64,000 nt of DNA, taken from Mytilisepta virgata (taxonomy: Eukaryota; Mollusca; Bivalvia; Mytilida; Mytilidae). The position numbers were made by a program, and so were the translations under genes. Below the pieces are notes generated by a model. The model had not been told where the DNA came from. It saw nothing but the letters and a program-made list of their open reading frames with translations, and did not search any database. Where the stretch lies: NCBI GenBank assembly GCA_028015205.1, contig CM051516.1, positions 56,238,230-56,302,229 on the forward strand, in the 5' to 3' direction. This document shows positions 20,971 through 31,884 of the stretch, one piece after another; position 1 is the stretch's first letter, and every line of letters begins with the position of its first letter.

Positions 20971-21249
20971 TAATTTCAAAATTTTAAAGCAATACTAATA
21001 TAAGGAATGATGGAAAAAAATTTACTAGGTAATATTCACTATAATATATGAAAAATATATTCATTTTGTTTCTTTCGAACATATACATGTACATGATGTA
21101 ATACATGTAATATGTCAACATAAATTAAAAAAAACCTTTCTTGACTAATGAAACAGGTGTGTACTGCATTTTCATCGATTTAATATCAATTTGTGTTTTT
21201 CTCTATAAGATTCATATGTAAGTGATTAATATGTAAGTTATTTTATATT
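20971..21249 (+). repeat. Tandem duplication of about 275 bp, copy 2
   Basis: Near-identical second copy, separated from the first by a T run and gtagggggagg. Confidence 0.9.
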
Positions 21250-21653
21250 TTTTTCAATATTTTCTTTGAATATAGCAGTGATTGGTAAAGACCTCTTCAG
21301 AAGAGAGAGAAGCCAATCGTAACCCATGGCTAGCAAAACTAGGGAAAGACAAGTTTTCAAAAGATGTTTAAGGGCAATTGTAGTATACTCTATTTGAAAG
21401 TATATAATTATGACGAGTCATTTCATAGGCTATCACCTTCAAGCTATTAAACGTCCAATGTCCAATGTCCGCTGACTTTTCCAATCAGTAATATAGCTCT
21501 GCTTAGTTACTGCTTAAAGATAATATACGTTTAGAGTGATGATATAATACGATGTTTTATTATATGTTGCCTTTAAGGGTATTTTCCATCAGTAGAATTC
21601 TCACTGCATAACAATACATTTGGTACTGATGATATTTCGTATCAATTTTTATT

Positions 21654-21702
21654 AGCTCACCTGGACCAAAGGTCCATGTGAGCTTTTACCATCACTTGGC
21701 GT

Positions 21703-21734
<32 letters not shown>

Positions 21735-23652
21735 TGTCGTCGTCGTCTGTTAACAATTTTTCAAACGTTAACTTGTCCGACACCATAAGTCCAATTGCAA
21801 CCACACTTGGTACATTTGTTTAGTGGCATTATGTGTACAAAACTATCGTTCGGATTTTTGATTCGTAAAAAAACATGGCCGCCATGGCTAAAAATAGAAC
21901 ATAGGGGTAAATTGCAGTTTTTTGCAAATAACTCAAAAACCATAACAGATATCAAAATTCTGGCATAGGGTAAAAGTGTTCCGCACCTCAAGATCTACCT
22001 GCCCTGAAATTTTGAAGAAGATCTAGTCCTATAATATATGAACTCGGGGGCATTATTTTCTATTTCTATTTTCTTTTTACTGATTTTGCTATTTTTCTTC
22101 TTTTTTTTTTATTATCAATGTGCCACCCGAGGTCATATCGTTTATGCCCAAAAACGCGTAGCATTTAAAAAAAAATTAATTCTGCTTTGACCATCCACGT
22201 AAATGTTTTAAATGCGTTAAGAAGTGATTACTTACCTGAATTATGGTGATTATATTGATTGTTTCTCCTTAAATGATCCAAAAGAAAGGAAAGTTTATCC
22301 AGGTCATTGATGTTGACACCGGGGAAATTCAAAAACTGTGGTCAATTAAAAAATCGAAATTGAGAACAAAACGAAATTTTTCCAAATTATATTCCTCCGT
22401 TATTGGAGCACCAGTGTCACAGTATACTAAAGTTAGGTAAAAAGTAATGTTGGATTTAAAAAAAAAATCTGTAATTTTTAAATACATTACTTGTACAAAA
22501 TTAATGTGTCGAAAAAGTTCGTTTTGTACGATTCTGACGTCACGATCAGATTTATACACTCAGCAAAATTTAAAATATGGCGGAACACAACAAACGATCA
22601 GTTCGGTATGAACATGCATATATTTATTAAGGAATTTAGTCTTTCCCAACAATGTAAGTACATTTTTTCATTCACTTTTTTTGTCTTTTATTGGTACATG
22701 TCCATTATTGTAGTGTACCGTGTATGCTATTTTAGATTTTCACAGTATTCTTTCCGCCGTCAAACCAGGGCGGAAAGTGCTAAAGGAAAATGACCATATT
22801 CGATATGACTTCGCATTAAAAAAAAATAAAAAATGAAAATATCAGCATGAAAACGTTAAATAGTGAATATATAATGCGAAGGCATATATTATAGGACTAG
22901 AAGAAGATCCAACGACCCATGTAGGAGTTATTGCCTTTTTCTGTATTTTTTCCAAATTTTGCACTTATTAAGCTCAATATCTTGGATACTATAAAGGAAA
23001 TTTGAAAAATTTAAATTTCATATTGTTAGGCACACAAAGATCTATAAAATTTGTAACAGGATCGAAGTTGTAGGTTCATTCCTTTTAGGAGTTATTCCCC
23101 TTAGATCATCAAAATTGACCATTTTTGCAGTCTTTATTCATTGTAATAAAATCGTTAACTCCTCTTACACCATAAGTTTAATTGCAACCAAACTTAGTGT
23201 AGTTGTTCCTTGGCATGAGTGCTACTAAACTATCGTTTGGATTTTTTATTTGAAAAAAACATGGCTGCCATGGCTAAAAATAGAACATAGGGGTAAATTG
23301 CAGTTTTTTGCAAATAACTCAAAAATGGTGACAGATATCAAAATTCTGATGGGAAGCTAAAGTGTTCAACACCTCAAGATCTACCTGCTTTGAAATTTTG
23401 AAGAAGATGTAACCACCCATGTAGGAGTTATTGCCCTTTTTCTTGATTTTTTTTTGAAATTTGTACTTATTAAGTTGTTGTCAATAGAGAAAAGCTGTTG
23501 TTTGCTTAAACAATCAGCTCATTGAGCTCTACAAAAGTCTGAATTGGGTCGAAGTTGTCAGATGATCCATTATAGGGGTAATAGCTCATGAAAGACTCCC
23601 TTAAAGCTCAAGGACCAGGTGAGCGATTCAGGCTCCTGGGAGCCTCTTGTTT
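21654..23652 (+). mobile_element. Palindrome-headed element, family A, copy 1
   Basis: It starts with the hairpin agctcacctggacc/ggtccatgtgagc, then about 20 bases, then a long (GTC)n-type head, then modules with recurring words (caaccaaactt, aacatggccgccatggct, aggagttattgcc). It ends with ggaccaggtgagc, which mirrors the start, and a small hairpin (aggctcctgggagcct) followed by cttgttt. It is nearly identical to copy 4 at 62.46-63.76 kb except for an inserted transposon (22023-22900), a longer GTC run, and about 210 bases missing near the 3' end. No coding frame is convincing. Mode of mobility is unknown; a non-autonomous rolling-circle (Helentron-like) origin is one possibility. Confidence 0.85.
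22023..22900. mobile_element. 878-bp DNA transposon with 8-bp target duplication
   Basis: Perfect 18-bp terminal inverted repeats (ctagtcctataatatatg) are flanked on both sides by aagaagat (22015-22022 and 22901-22908). Copy 4 of family A has a single aagaagat at the matching site, so the empty site is visible. An 8-bp duplication fits hAT or P-type transposons. No transposase frame is seen; a minus-strand stretch (YCDTGAPITEEYNLEKF, 22329-22559) is open but not recognised. Confidence 0.95.
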
Positions 23653-24040
23653 GAGAAAATTTTGATCGATGATTTTCAAAACCATATTATGTTTATAGTG
23701 AAAAGATCTCGATTATTTTTGTATATTAATAAACTCATTTTGTAGAATATTCTAGCACTGTCTGTTCTTATTATTAATTCTTAATACAACACAAAGCTTT
23801 CCTCTGCTGGCATAATGAAAAACATTAGATTGTTATTCAATATTAAATCAAAGTACTATATAAATTATTTCATCCATTTAATTCGAAAATAAAGACTAAA
23901 ATATAATATATAAATGTAAGTTACAGAAGATTAATTAGAAAAAATATTGTAATTGTAATTGTAAAGTTCCAAATAATGTAATTCAGATCCATTAAGTTTA
24001 GAAAGTAATTTTACGTTGTGTATATGTATTTGCCCTTTTT

Positions 24041-25589
24041 AGGCCATGTGAGCTTTTGCCATCACTTTTCGTCCGTCGTCGTCCGTCTTAAACTTTTCAC
24101 ATTTTCATCTTCTCCTCTGAAACCACTGGGCCAAATGAAATTAAACTTGGCAGGAAGCATTTATGTAAGATCCTTTATAAACATCGCTCACTTCCTCCCG
24201 ATTGGACAACAAACATGGCCGCCATGGGCAATTGTTGTTTCTGATTGACTGAGTTTTCAAAATTCTTCTCCTCTGAAACTGCATGGCCAAATGGAACGAA
24301 ACTTGACAGGGAGCATCTATGGGAGGTTGTTTACAAAGTTTCCTCATTCGTCCTGATCGGGCAACAAATATGGCCTTAATGGGCAGTTCTTGTTTCTGAT
24401 TGGCTGATATAAAAAAATGTTCTCTGAAATTGCTTAACAGGAAGCATCTATGGGAGGTTGTTTACAAAGTTTCCTCGTTTCGTCCTGATCGGGCAACAAA
24501 CATGGCCGCTATGGAAAATTCTTGTTTCTCATTGGTTGATTAAAAAAAAATTACCGTTTGATAGATAGAAGTAATATTATACCTGAATGATCAGATAAAT
24601 AGACGTATTTTGTGCCGATCTGAAATTTAAAAACATGGCTGCCAGGGCCATTTTGCACTCTGATTAGCTGAAATTTAAAACGTCTTCTTCTCTAAAACTA
24701 CAAAAGCAATGAAATTGTTATATTGCAGGAATGATCCTTACATGGTCCTCTATAAAGTTTATGTTTTGTGGCGATCTGAAATCCAAGATAGCCACCACCA
24801 GGGGATACATTTAACATAGGATCCTATGGGAAATACTTACAAACATCTTCTTGTCAGAAACGGTTTGACAGATAGAAGTAATATTATGCCCATTAATGAT
24901 CAGATAATGGTCCCTTACAAAATTGATGTTTTTGATGCAATACTAAATTCAGCATGGCTGCCAGGGTCAATTATGCACTCTTGATTGGCTGAAATTTCAA
25001 AAATCTTCTTCTCTGAAACTACAAAAGCAATTGAATTGTTACATTGCAGGAATGATACTTTCATGGTCCTCTATAAACTTTATGTTTTTCATGCCAATAA
25101 TATGAAATCCAAGATGTCTGAAACTACAGAGCCGGTTGGAACCAAACTTGGCAGAAATGGTCCTCTGTCAGAACTGTGTCCGATGACCCAGTATGTCAAC
25201 CGTAGCCGAACTTAGAAAAACAAAGGACCCTGTGGGAAAATTCATAAAAAAATCTTCTTGTTTGAAACCACTAAGCCAATTGGAACCAAACTTCGCAGAG
25301 ATGGTCCACCAAAGCTGAACTTAGTTTCACATAAGACCCTATAGGAAAATTTAATTTGCAGTCACCATACCTTACACTTGACCATTCTGACACCAAACTA
25401 ATGCCAGCAATGGTGATCCTTCAGAATTATGTTTTATAAACTTGAATGTTAAATAAGATGGCCACCACACCCTAATTTTGTTTAACATTGAACCTATGGG
25501 AAAACTAGCCAAGAAAACTTGTCAGTCCTGCTGAAAGTGGAAAGGTTAAATCCAGGTGAGCGATACAGGCTCTTGAGAGCCTCTAGTTT
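24041..25589 (+). mobile_element. Palindrome-headed element, family A, copy 2
   Basis: It has the right half of the start hairpin (ggccatgtgagc) and the ccgtcgtcgtccgtc head but lacks the left hairpin arm. The body is a series of modules of roughly 150-170 bases (tcttctctgaaact, gggaggttgtttacaaagtt, caaacatggccgc). It ends caggtgagcgatacaggctcttgagagcc. More diverged than copies 1 and 4. Confidence 0.8.
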
Positions 25590-25763
25590 CCTGACCCATT
25601 TATTTATTTATTTGCCCTTTTTTATTGCAAAAATCGTTTCTTTAATACTTATTGCAAATAATGTATGTATACAAAACTTAATTCACATAGATCACATCTC
25701 ATCGTCTGTCAATACATGTTTTTATGTTGATTTTAGGACAAGTTTTACAAGATATAAATATGT

Positions 25764-27052
25764 ATGGATGTACATAGTATAACCAGTGGAGCAAATAAAG
25801 ACTTTTTATCACAAAGAGTCCAGCAAACGAAAAGTATAACTAGACAAGATAAAAAGATGAAACACAAGACAATGTTTAAGTTTGCCGTCACATATTTATT
25901 ATTAGCTTCATTTAATTATTTGATTTTTACTATACTGCTCTATGACTTTGTATTAAAAAGTCATAGTACACAAAGAATGAAAGAAGTTATATCAAAAACT
26001 AACTCAAACAACAATTCATTCACATTAATAAGTAAAGAAAATGTCAGTTTCGAGAAAGATTCCAAGACCAAAATCACTTACACCACGAAATCACATGCAT
26101 TATTTATTTCAAGAAGGACAATGTATGAAAATATACGCCTTGTTACTGACTTTGAGTACTTTTACAACGAATCTACTTCAGACAATTTACAAAATTCGCT
26201 CCTCCACAGACACAAATTTAAGTTTATTCTAAACAATGGATACAAATGTACTGGAAATAATGTCTTCATCGTGATTTTAATTAACGTTGCTCCCAAGGAG
26301 ACAACAGAACGCCAAATAATACGATCGACCTATGGTTCTTTATCAAAAATCAATGATAAACGCATAGAATACATATTTGTTCTTGGAATGACCGACAACC
26401 CCACTCTACAAAAAGAAATTGAACAAGAAAGTCAGATATATAAGGATATAGTACAGAGCAACTTTATCGATTCATATAAAAACTTAACGTATAAGCACGT
26501 CTTTGCTTTGTATTGGGTTCGAACATTCTGTACTAATTCTAAATTTGTTATCAAAACGGACAGTGATGTTTTAGTTAATACGCCAGCTATTGTGAAATAC
26601 CTTGACATGAGAAAAACTAAAAATACCATAGGCTGGAATTTTAGACAATGTGAATACCGCCTTCGATCCTTTCCATTCCGCCGTCCAAACAGTAAATGGT
26701 ATATGCCAAAGAAGACATATCCATTCTCGAATTATCCTCCGAATTGTCTTGGATATGCAATTATTATGCCAATTGGTGTAGTAGAAAAATTGTTAGAAGC
26801 TTCAAAACAAGTTCCATTCTTTTGGATTGACGATGTGTACGTCACTGGATTTTTGTCGTGGTTGCTAGAATTAAACTGAATATGCCTAATAGTTTCGTCA
26901 AGAAATTGCCTGATCAAAATTATGACGTACCATTCTTGTTTTATTTGTGTGAAGAGAAAGGCATTCATCGACTCATTTATTTACGGAATATATGGAAAAC
27001 AATTTTGTTAAATTATAACGTAAACTCAAGTTATAATACAAGGTATTCATAA
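25764..27052 (+). pseudogene. Glycosyltransferase family 31 (beta-1,3-galactosyltransferase-like), frameshifted
   Basis: An intronless type II membrane protein. A start at residue 32 (MKHKTMFK) of the long frame best places the single signal-anchor helix (FKFAVTYLLLASFNYLIF). The stem follows, then the GT31 catalytic domain: VFIVILINVAPKETTERQ, RSTYG, KTDSDVLVN with the metal-binding D266-x-D268, GYAIIMP, and FWIDDVYVTGF. Right after this the frame stops at 26879. A shifted frame continues with VARIKLNMPNSFVKKLP to 27052, which reads like the missing C-terminus, and an AATAAA follows at 27064. So a one-base deletion (or sequencing error) near 26855 breaks an otherwise full-length gene. The family transfers galactose or GlcNAc in the Golgi; acceptor unknown. 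Confidence 0.85.
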
Positions 27053-27063
27053 AAGAATTGTGC

Positions 27064-27069
27064 AATAAA
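27064..27069 (+). terminator. Polyadenylation signal of the GT31 gene
   Basis: AATAAA twelve bases after the stop of the shifted frame, supporting that frame as the true C-terminus. Confidence 0.6.
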
Positions 27070-28451
27070 AAGTTACTTTGCCGATTTTAATACATGTATA
27101 AAAGTTTGATACATATGCAAGTTCATTGAACTATATTGGGTTCAAACATTCTTCGCTTCAGTAAAAGGAGAATAACTTATAACAAAATATTAGAATGTTC
27201 TAATTGATAAAAGAAGCGATAATGATACACCTCTTCATCCCTTTTTATCACAAAAATTGTGCACACAAAATTCGCATTTTGGGCTCGAAATTTCAAAATT
27301 AAGATATTTCCTTCGCTCACTGATAGTGATCTGCCTGCATCTAAAGTGAGATTAAAGAGACGAAGTCATATTACCATTCGTCTTGCCTGAAAATCTTAGT
27401 GATACATTGACTATTCTTTTTTAAATAAATTTATTTTGGAAATGCTGCAGTTTATCTATCGAGTTAGACTAACATTTAAGATGCAGCGAAGGTCATTTAA
27501 GGCTAGGAGAGAATGAGTCAATATAACTTTTTGTAGAAAGTGAGCTTTGAAAAATTCAAGGATGGAATATTAAGAAGAAAATTCGTATTGAATTAATAAA
27601 AAATGCATGAAACAGAAGTAAGTCATGTGAAGTTGCGAAAAATTCAGGATCTGCAATTAAGTCACCAAAGACACTCAATGCTTACCTTCACTCACAAAAT
27701 AACTTGTAAGAGAAATTGCCCCCCCCCCCCCCACTAAAAAAACCTTAAGAATTAAAAAAAAACTGAATTAATCAAAGTTTCAGAGTTTCAGAGTACATCA
27801 ATAGTCCAAGGATGCATACGTTTTCGAAGATCAAGACAAAAATGGGATTTGGAATGACTTAACCATGTCCTATAAATGTGTTTGAAAGAAAACAACAAAT
27901 ATTGTTCACAAGTAGATGTGGGTACTACATACAAATAAATGCCATTTTCTTGAGATATTTGTGTTTTGGTTTTTCGTGTCTGAACGAGTCTTAATCTGTG
28001 TATGTGAGTAGAAGAGTATCGAGGCGTATTCCAGTTCTCATAGTAGCCTAATAAAAACTTTGAAATTTAATTGAAACTACAAAATGTCTGCAATACAAAT
28101 TATATACCAAAATACATAAGCAACACATACGTGTAGAAGCATACAACTACTGACAATGGCTGATGCGATGGGCACTTAAACATCTGGCCGTGTTTGATTT
28201 AATTAGCGTACATTACAAATGATCTCCCCTTTTAGATATGTGACCAAAAGAACAATGAAAAGACACAAAAGTCATAAGAATTATTATAATCCATACAGCA
28301 CAACAACTAAAGCACTAGAAATACACAAAATCGCAAATTACATCAGTGCTAGGGAAGGGTAAACACATGCTGCTACTTAAATAACATCCGAGTGGATTAG
28401 GAAAAGTAATGGAGTACAAAATAATACTTCAAAAGTACAATAGCAAAACAT
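27070..28451. other. Intergenic, nothing recognised
   Basis: AT-rich with a poly-C run near 27720 and only short frames. No repeat seen elsewhere in the window was detected here. Confidence 0.5.
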
Positions 28452-28460
28452 ATCAACATG

Positions 28461-29082
28461 CATCGTCGGAAACCCACGGCCGGTTGCGCTTACGCGTTGG
28501 TTACTTACCGACCGTGGGTCGATTCATTCATTTTTTCTCGTTCTCATGAATATATTCTGGAACTAATTGGATTTGGTTTCCTCACGATTCTGTAATGAGA
28601 ATGCAGCCAATCAAGTGACAGTTAAAAGGCGAGCTTTGGGTCAAGATACATGTCATCGCCGCTACGCAATTCCAGTGTATTTTCGATATAGTTTTCAAAC
28701 AAAGTAAACAAGTTTTCATACTGTCAAAGAGAATACATTACTGAACACGGAAAAAATCACTACACAACAAACATTCATCAACTGCATGACATGTAGGCAC
28801 AATTTTAGTTTCCAAAGAACTTTTTAATCTCCAAAATGGAGAACGTCACTATTGTTAAAATCTCTAAAGTGGAGAATTCCATTATTGTTAGCAGTAATTT
28901 CAAAGGTTAGTATGATTTATGAAAAGGACAAATATACCTAAGGAGCAATCAAAAACGTAATCCATTGGACAGACAAGCCCGAGAAGAATATTCATGAAAA
29001 CGAGAAAAAATGAATGAATTGACCCACTCTCGGTAATTGGAAGTAAAGCGTAAGCGCGACCGGCCGTGGGTTTCCGACGATG
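28461..29082. mobile_element. 622-bp long-TIR transposon with 9-bp target duplication
   Basis: Both ends read catcgtcggaaacccacgg inward, and the inverted repeats extend, with some differences, for about 95 bases including cattcattttttctcgtt. The flanks are perfect copies of atcaacatg (28452-28460 and 29083-29091). A 9-bp duplication and long inverted repeats fit Mutator-like elements; Merlin (8-9 bp) is an alternative. It is non-autonomous. Its interior includes, inverted, the tccaatggattacg / ctccttaggtatatttgtc segment seen at 0.2 and 0.4 kb. Confidence 0.95.
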
Positions 29083-29178
29083 ATCAACATGATCACACAA
29101 CAGAATAATAGAACATGTCAAAACAAACACACATCCAAAATGCAGCATTCAATAATCAATTTTTGACAAAAATTTCGA

Positions 29179-31313
29179 CGCATGTACTTATCAAATGTGT
29201 CATTAGAACTACGTTATATTTCAGTATGTTTCTATACTTATCATGTACAAGTGTATCATTAGAAGTACCTTATATTTCAGTACGTTTCTATACTTATCAT
29301 GTACAAGTGTATCATTATAAGTACGTTATATTTCAGTATGTTTCTATACTTATCATGTACAAGTGTATCATTAGAAGTACCTTATATTTCAGTATGTTTC
29401 TATACTTATCATGTACAAGTGTATCATTAGAACTACGTTATATTTCAGTATGTTTCTATACTTATCATGTACAAGTGTATCATTAGAAGTACCTTATATT
29501 TCAGTATGTTTCTATACTTATCATGTACAAGTGTATCATTAGAAGTACCTTATATTTCAGTATGTTTCTATACTTATCATGTACAAGTGTATCATTAGAA
29601 CTACGTTATATTTCAGTACGTTTCTATACTTATCATGTACAAGTGTATCATTATAAGTACCTTATATTTCAGTATGTTTCTATACTTATCATGTACAAGT
29701 GTATCATTAGAAGTACCTTATATTTCAGTATGTTTCTATACTTATCATGTACAAGTGTATCATTAGAAGTACCTTATATTTCAGTATGTTTCTATACTTA
29801 TCATGTACAAGTGTATCATTAGAACTACGTTATATTTCAGTACGTTTCTATACTTATCATGTACAAGTGTATCATTATAAGTACCTTATATTTCAGTATG
29901 TTTCTATACTTATCATGTACAAGTGTATCATTAGAAGTACCTTATATTTCAGTATGTTTCTATACTTATCATGTACAAGTGTATCATTAGAACTACGTTA
30001 TATTTCAGTATGTTTCTATACTTATCATGTACAAGTGTATCATTAGAAGTACCTTATATTTCAGTATGTTTCTATACTTATCATGTACAAGTGTATCATT
30101 ATAAGTACGTTATATCTCAGTATGTTTCTATACTTATCATGTACAAGTGTATCATTATAAGTACCTTATATTTCAGTATGTTTCTATACTTATCATGTAC
30201 AAGTGTATCATTATAAGTACCTTATATTTCAGTATGTTTCTATACTTATCATGTACAAGTGTATCATTAGAAGTACCTTATATTTCCGTATGTTTCTATA
30301 CTTATCATGTACAAGTGTATCATTAGAACTACGTTATATTTCAGTACGTTTCTATACTTATCATGTACAAGTGTATCATTATAAGTACCTTATATTTCAG
30401 TACGTTTCTATACTTATCATGTACAAGTGTATCATTAGAAGTACCTTATATTTCAGTATGTTTCTATACTTATCATGTACAAGTGTATCATTAGAAGTAC
30501 CTTATATTTCAGTATGTTTCTATACTTATCATATACAAGTTTATCATTAGAACTACGTTATATTTCAGTACGTTTCTATACTTATCATGTACAAGTGTAT
30601 CATTATAAGTACCTTATATTTCAGTATGTTTCTATACTTATCATGTACAAGTGTATCATTAGAAGTACTTTATATTTCAGTATGTTTCTATACTTATCAT
30701 GTACAAGTGTATCATTAGAACTACGTTATATTTCAGTATGTTTCTATACTTATCATGTACAAGTGTATCATTATAAGTACCTTATATTTCAGTATGTTTC
30801 TATACTGATCATGTACAAGTGTATCATTAGAAGTACCTTATATTTCAGTATGTTTCTATACTTATCATGTACAAGTGTATCATTATAAGTACCTTATATT
30901 TCAGTACGTTTCTATACTTATCATGTACAAGTGTATCATTATAAGTACCTTATATTTCAGTATGTTTCTATACTTATCATGTACAAGTGTATCATTAGAA
31001 GTACCTTATATTTCAGCATGTTTCTATACTTATCATGTACAAGTGTATCATTAGAAGTACCTTATATTTCAGTATGTTTCTATACTTATCATGTACAAGT
31101 GTATCATTATAAGTACCTTATATTTCAGTATGTTTCTATACTTATCATGTACAAGTGTATCATTAGAAGTACCTTATATTTCAGTATGTTTCTATACTTA
31201 TCATGTACAAGTGTATCATTAGAAGTACCTTATATTTCAGTATGTTTCTATACTTATCATGTACAAGTGTATCATTAGAAGTACCTTATATTTCAGTATG
31301 TTTCTTCTTATTA
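29179..31313 (+). repeat. 56-bp satellite, about 38 units, with 224-bp higher-order pattern
   Basis: Unit text: ttatatttcagtatgtttct, atacttatcatgtacaagtg, tatcattagaagtacc. Four variable spots (agaa/ataa, g/c, acct/acgt, tatg/tacg) create unit types. The order agaactacgt-tacg, ataagtacct-tatg, agaagtacct, agaagtacct repeats several times, giving a four-unit, 224-bp higher order. Because 56 is not a multiple of three, each frame cycles through three units, which explains the long but meaningless frames here. The array ends about 430 bases upstream of SLC22 gene 2. Confidence 0.97.
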
Positions 31314-31741
31314 TGTACAAGTGAAACAAAATTCCAAATAGACATTCGAAACCAATTAGGACAGTGCTGCAACGTATGTGTGCAAGATATTATACCTTAG
31401 TAACGAAAGGTTAACTTTAATTCAATAATATATAAATTGCCAATGACATGTGGCTACCAAACTATTCACTCAGTCGGCAAAATCTTCACAATCCACACAA
31501 CGTAACAATAAATATGCTACATAGCAATTTCCACCCACTGTATATGTTCATGCATATTTTTGACTTAAATGATAGGTGTTATGACATTTCTAAAATTTAT
31601 GACAGATAGATTTTAACAACAGTAGTATAACCTTCAGATAAGTACCAATAGATGTAACCCTATATTACAAATATTTGTTCAGGTAATTATCTTTCATTGA
31701 TAATGATATATCAGTAGTGTGTAAGTACATACAAGGAAAAG

Positions 31742-31884
31742 ATGGATATTGATGAAGTGTTTGAAATTATCGGAGAATTCGGGCCGTATCAAAAAAGGAT
31801 ATACTTTTTACTATGTCTTATGCCATTTATGACGTCATTTCATACTTTATTATCATCATTTATACTAGCTACGCCGGACCATAG
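31742..31884 (+). CDS. SLC22 gene 2, exon 1
   Basis: Encodes MDIDEVFEIIGEFGPYQKR and helix 1, ending in the split Arg codon (donor gtaaga). Four codons shorter than in gene 1. Confidence 0.92.

Noticed and set aside
21761..21991. Minus-strand frame with text MVFELFAKNCNLPLCSIF, repeated at 62534-62728
   Set aside because: Both are the antisense of family A modules; similarity follows from repeat copying, and module copies elsewhere break the frame.
29179..31313. CRISPR-like array
   Set aside because: No unique spacers; the repeats are contiguous 56-base units in an animal genome.
29115..31400. Series of open frames of 65-137 codons on the plus strand
   Set aside because: They are the 56-bp satellite read through in three-unit cycles; the peptide is the same in every frame and breaks where the ataa variant gives a stop.
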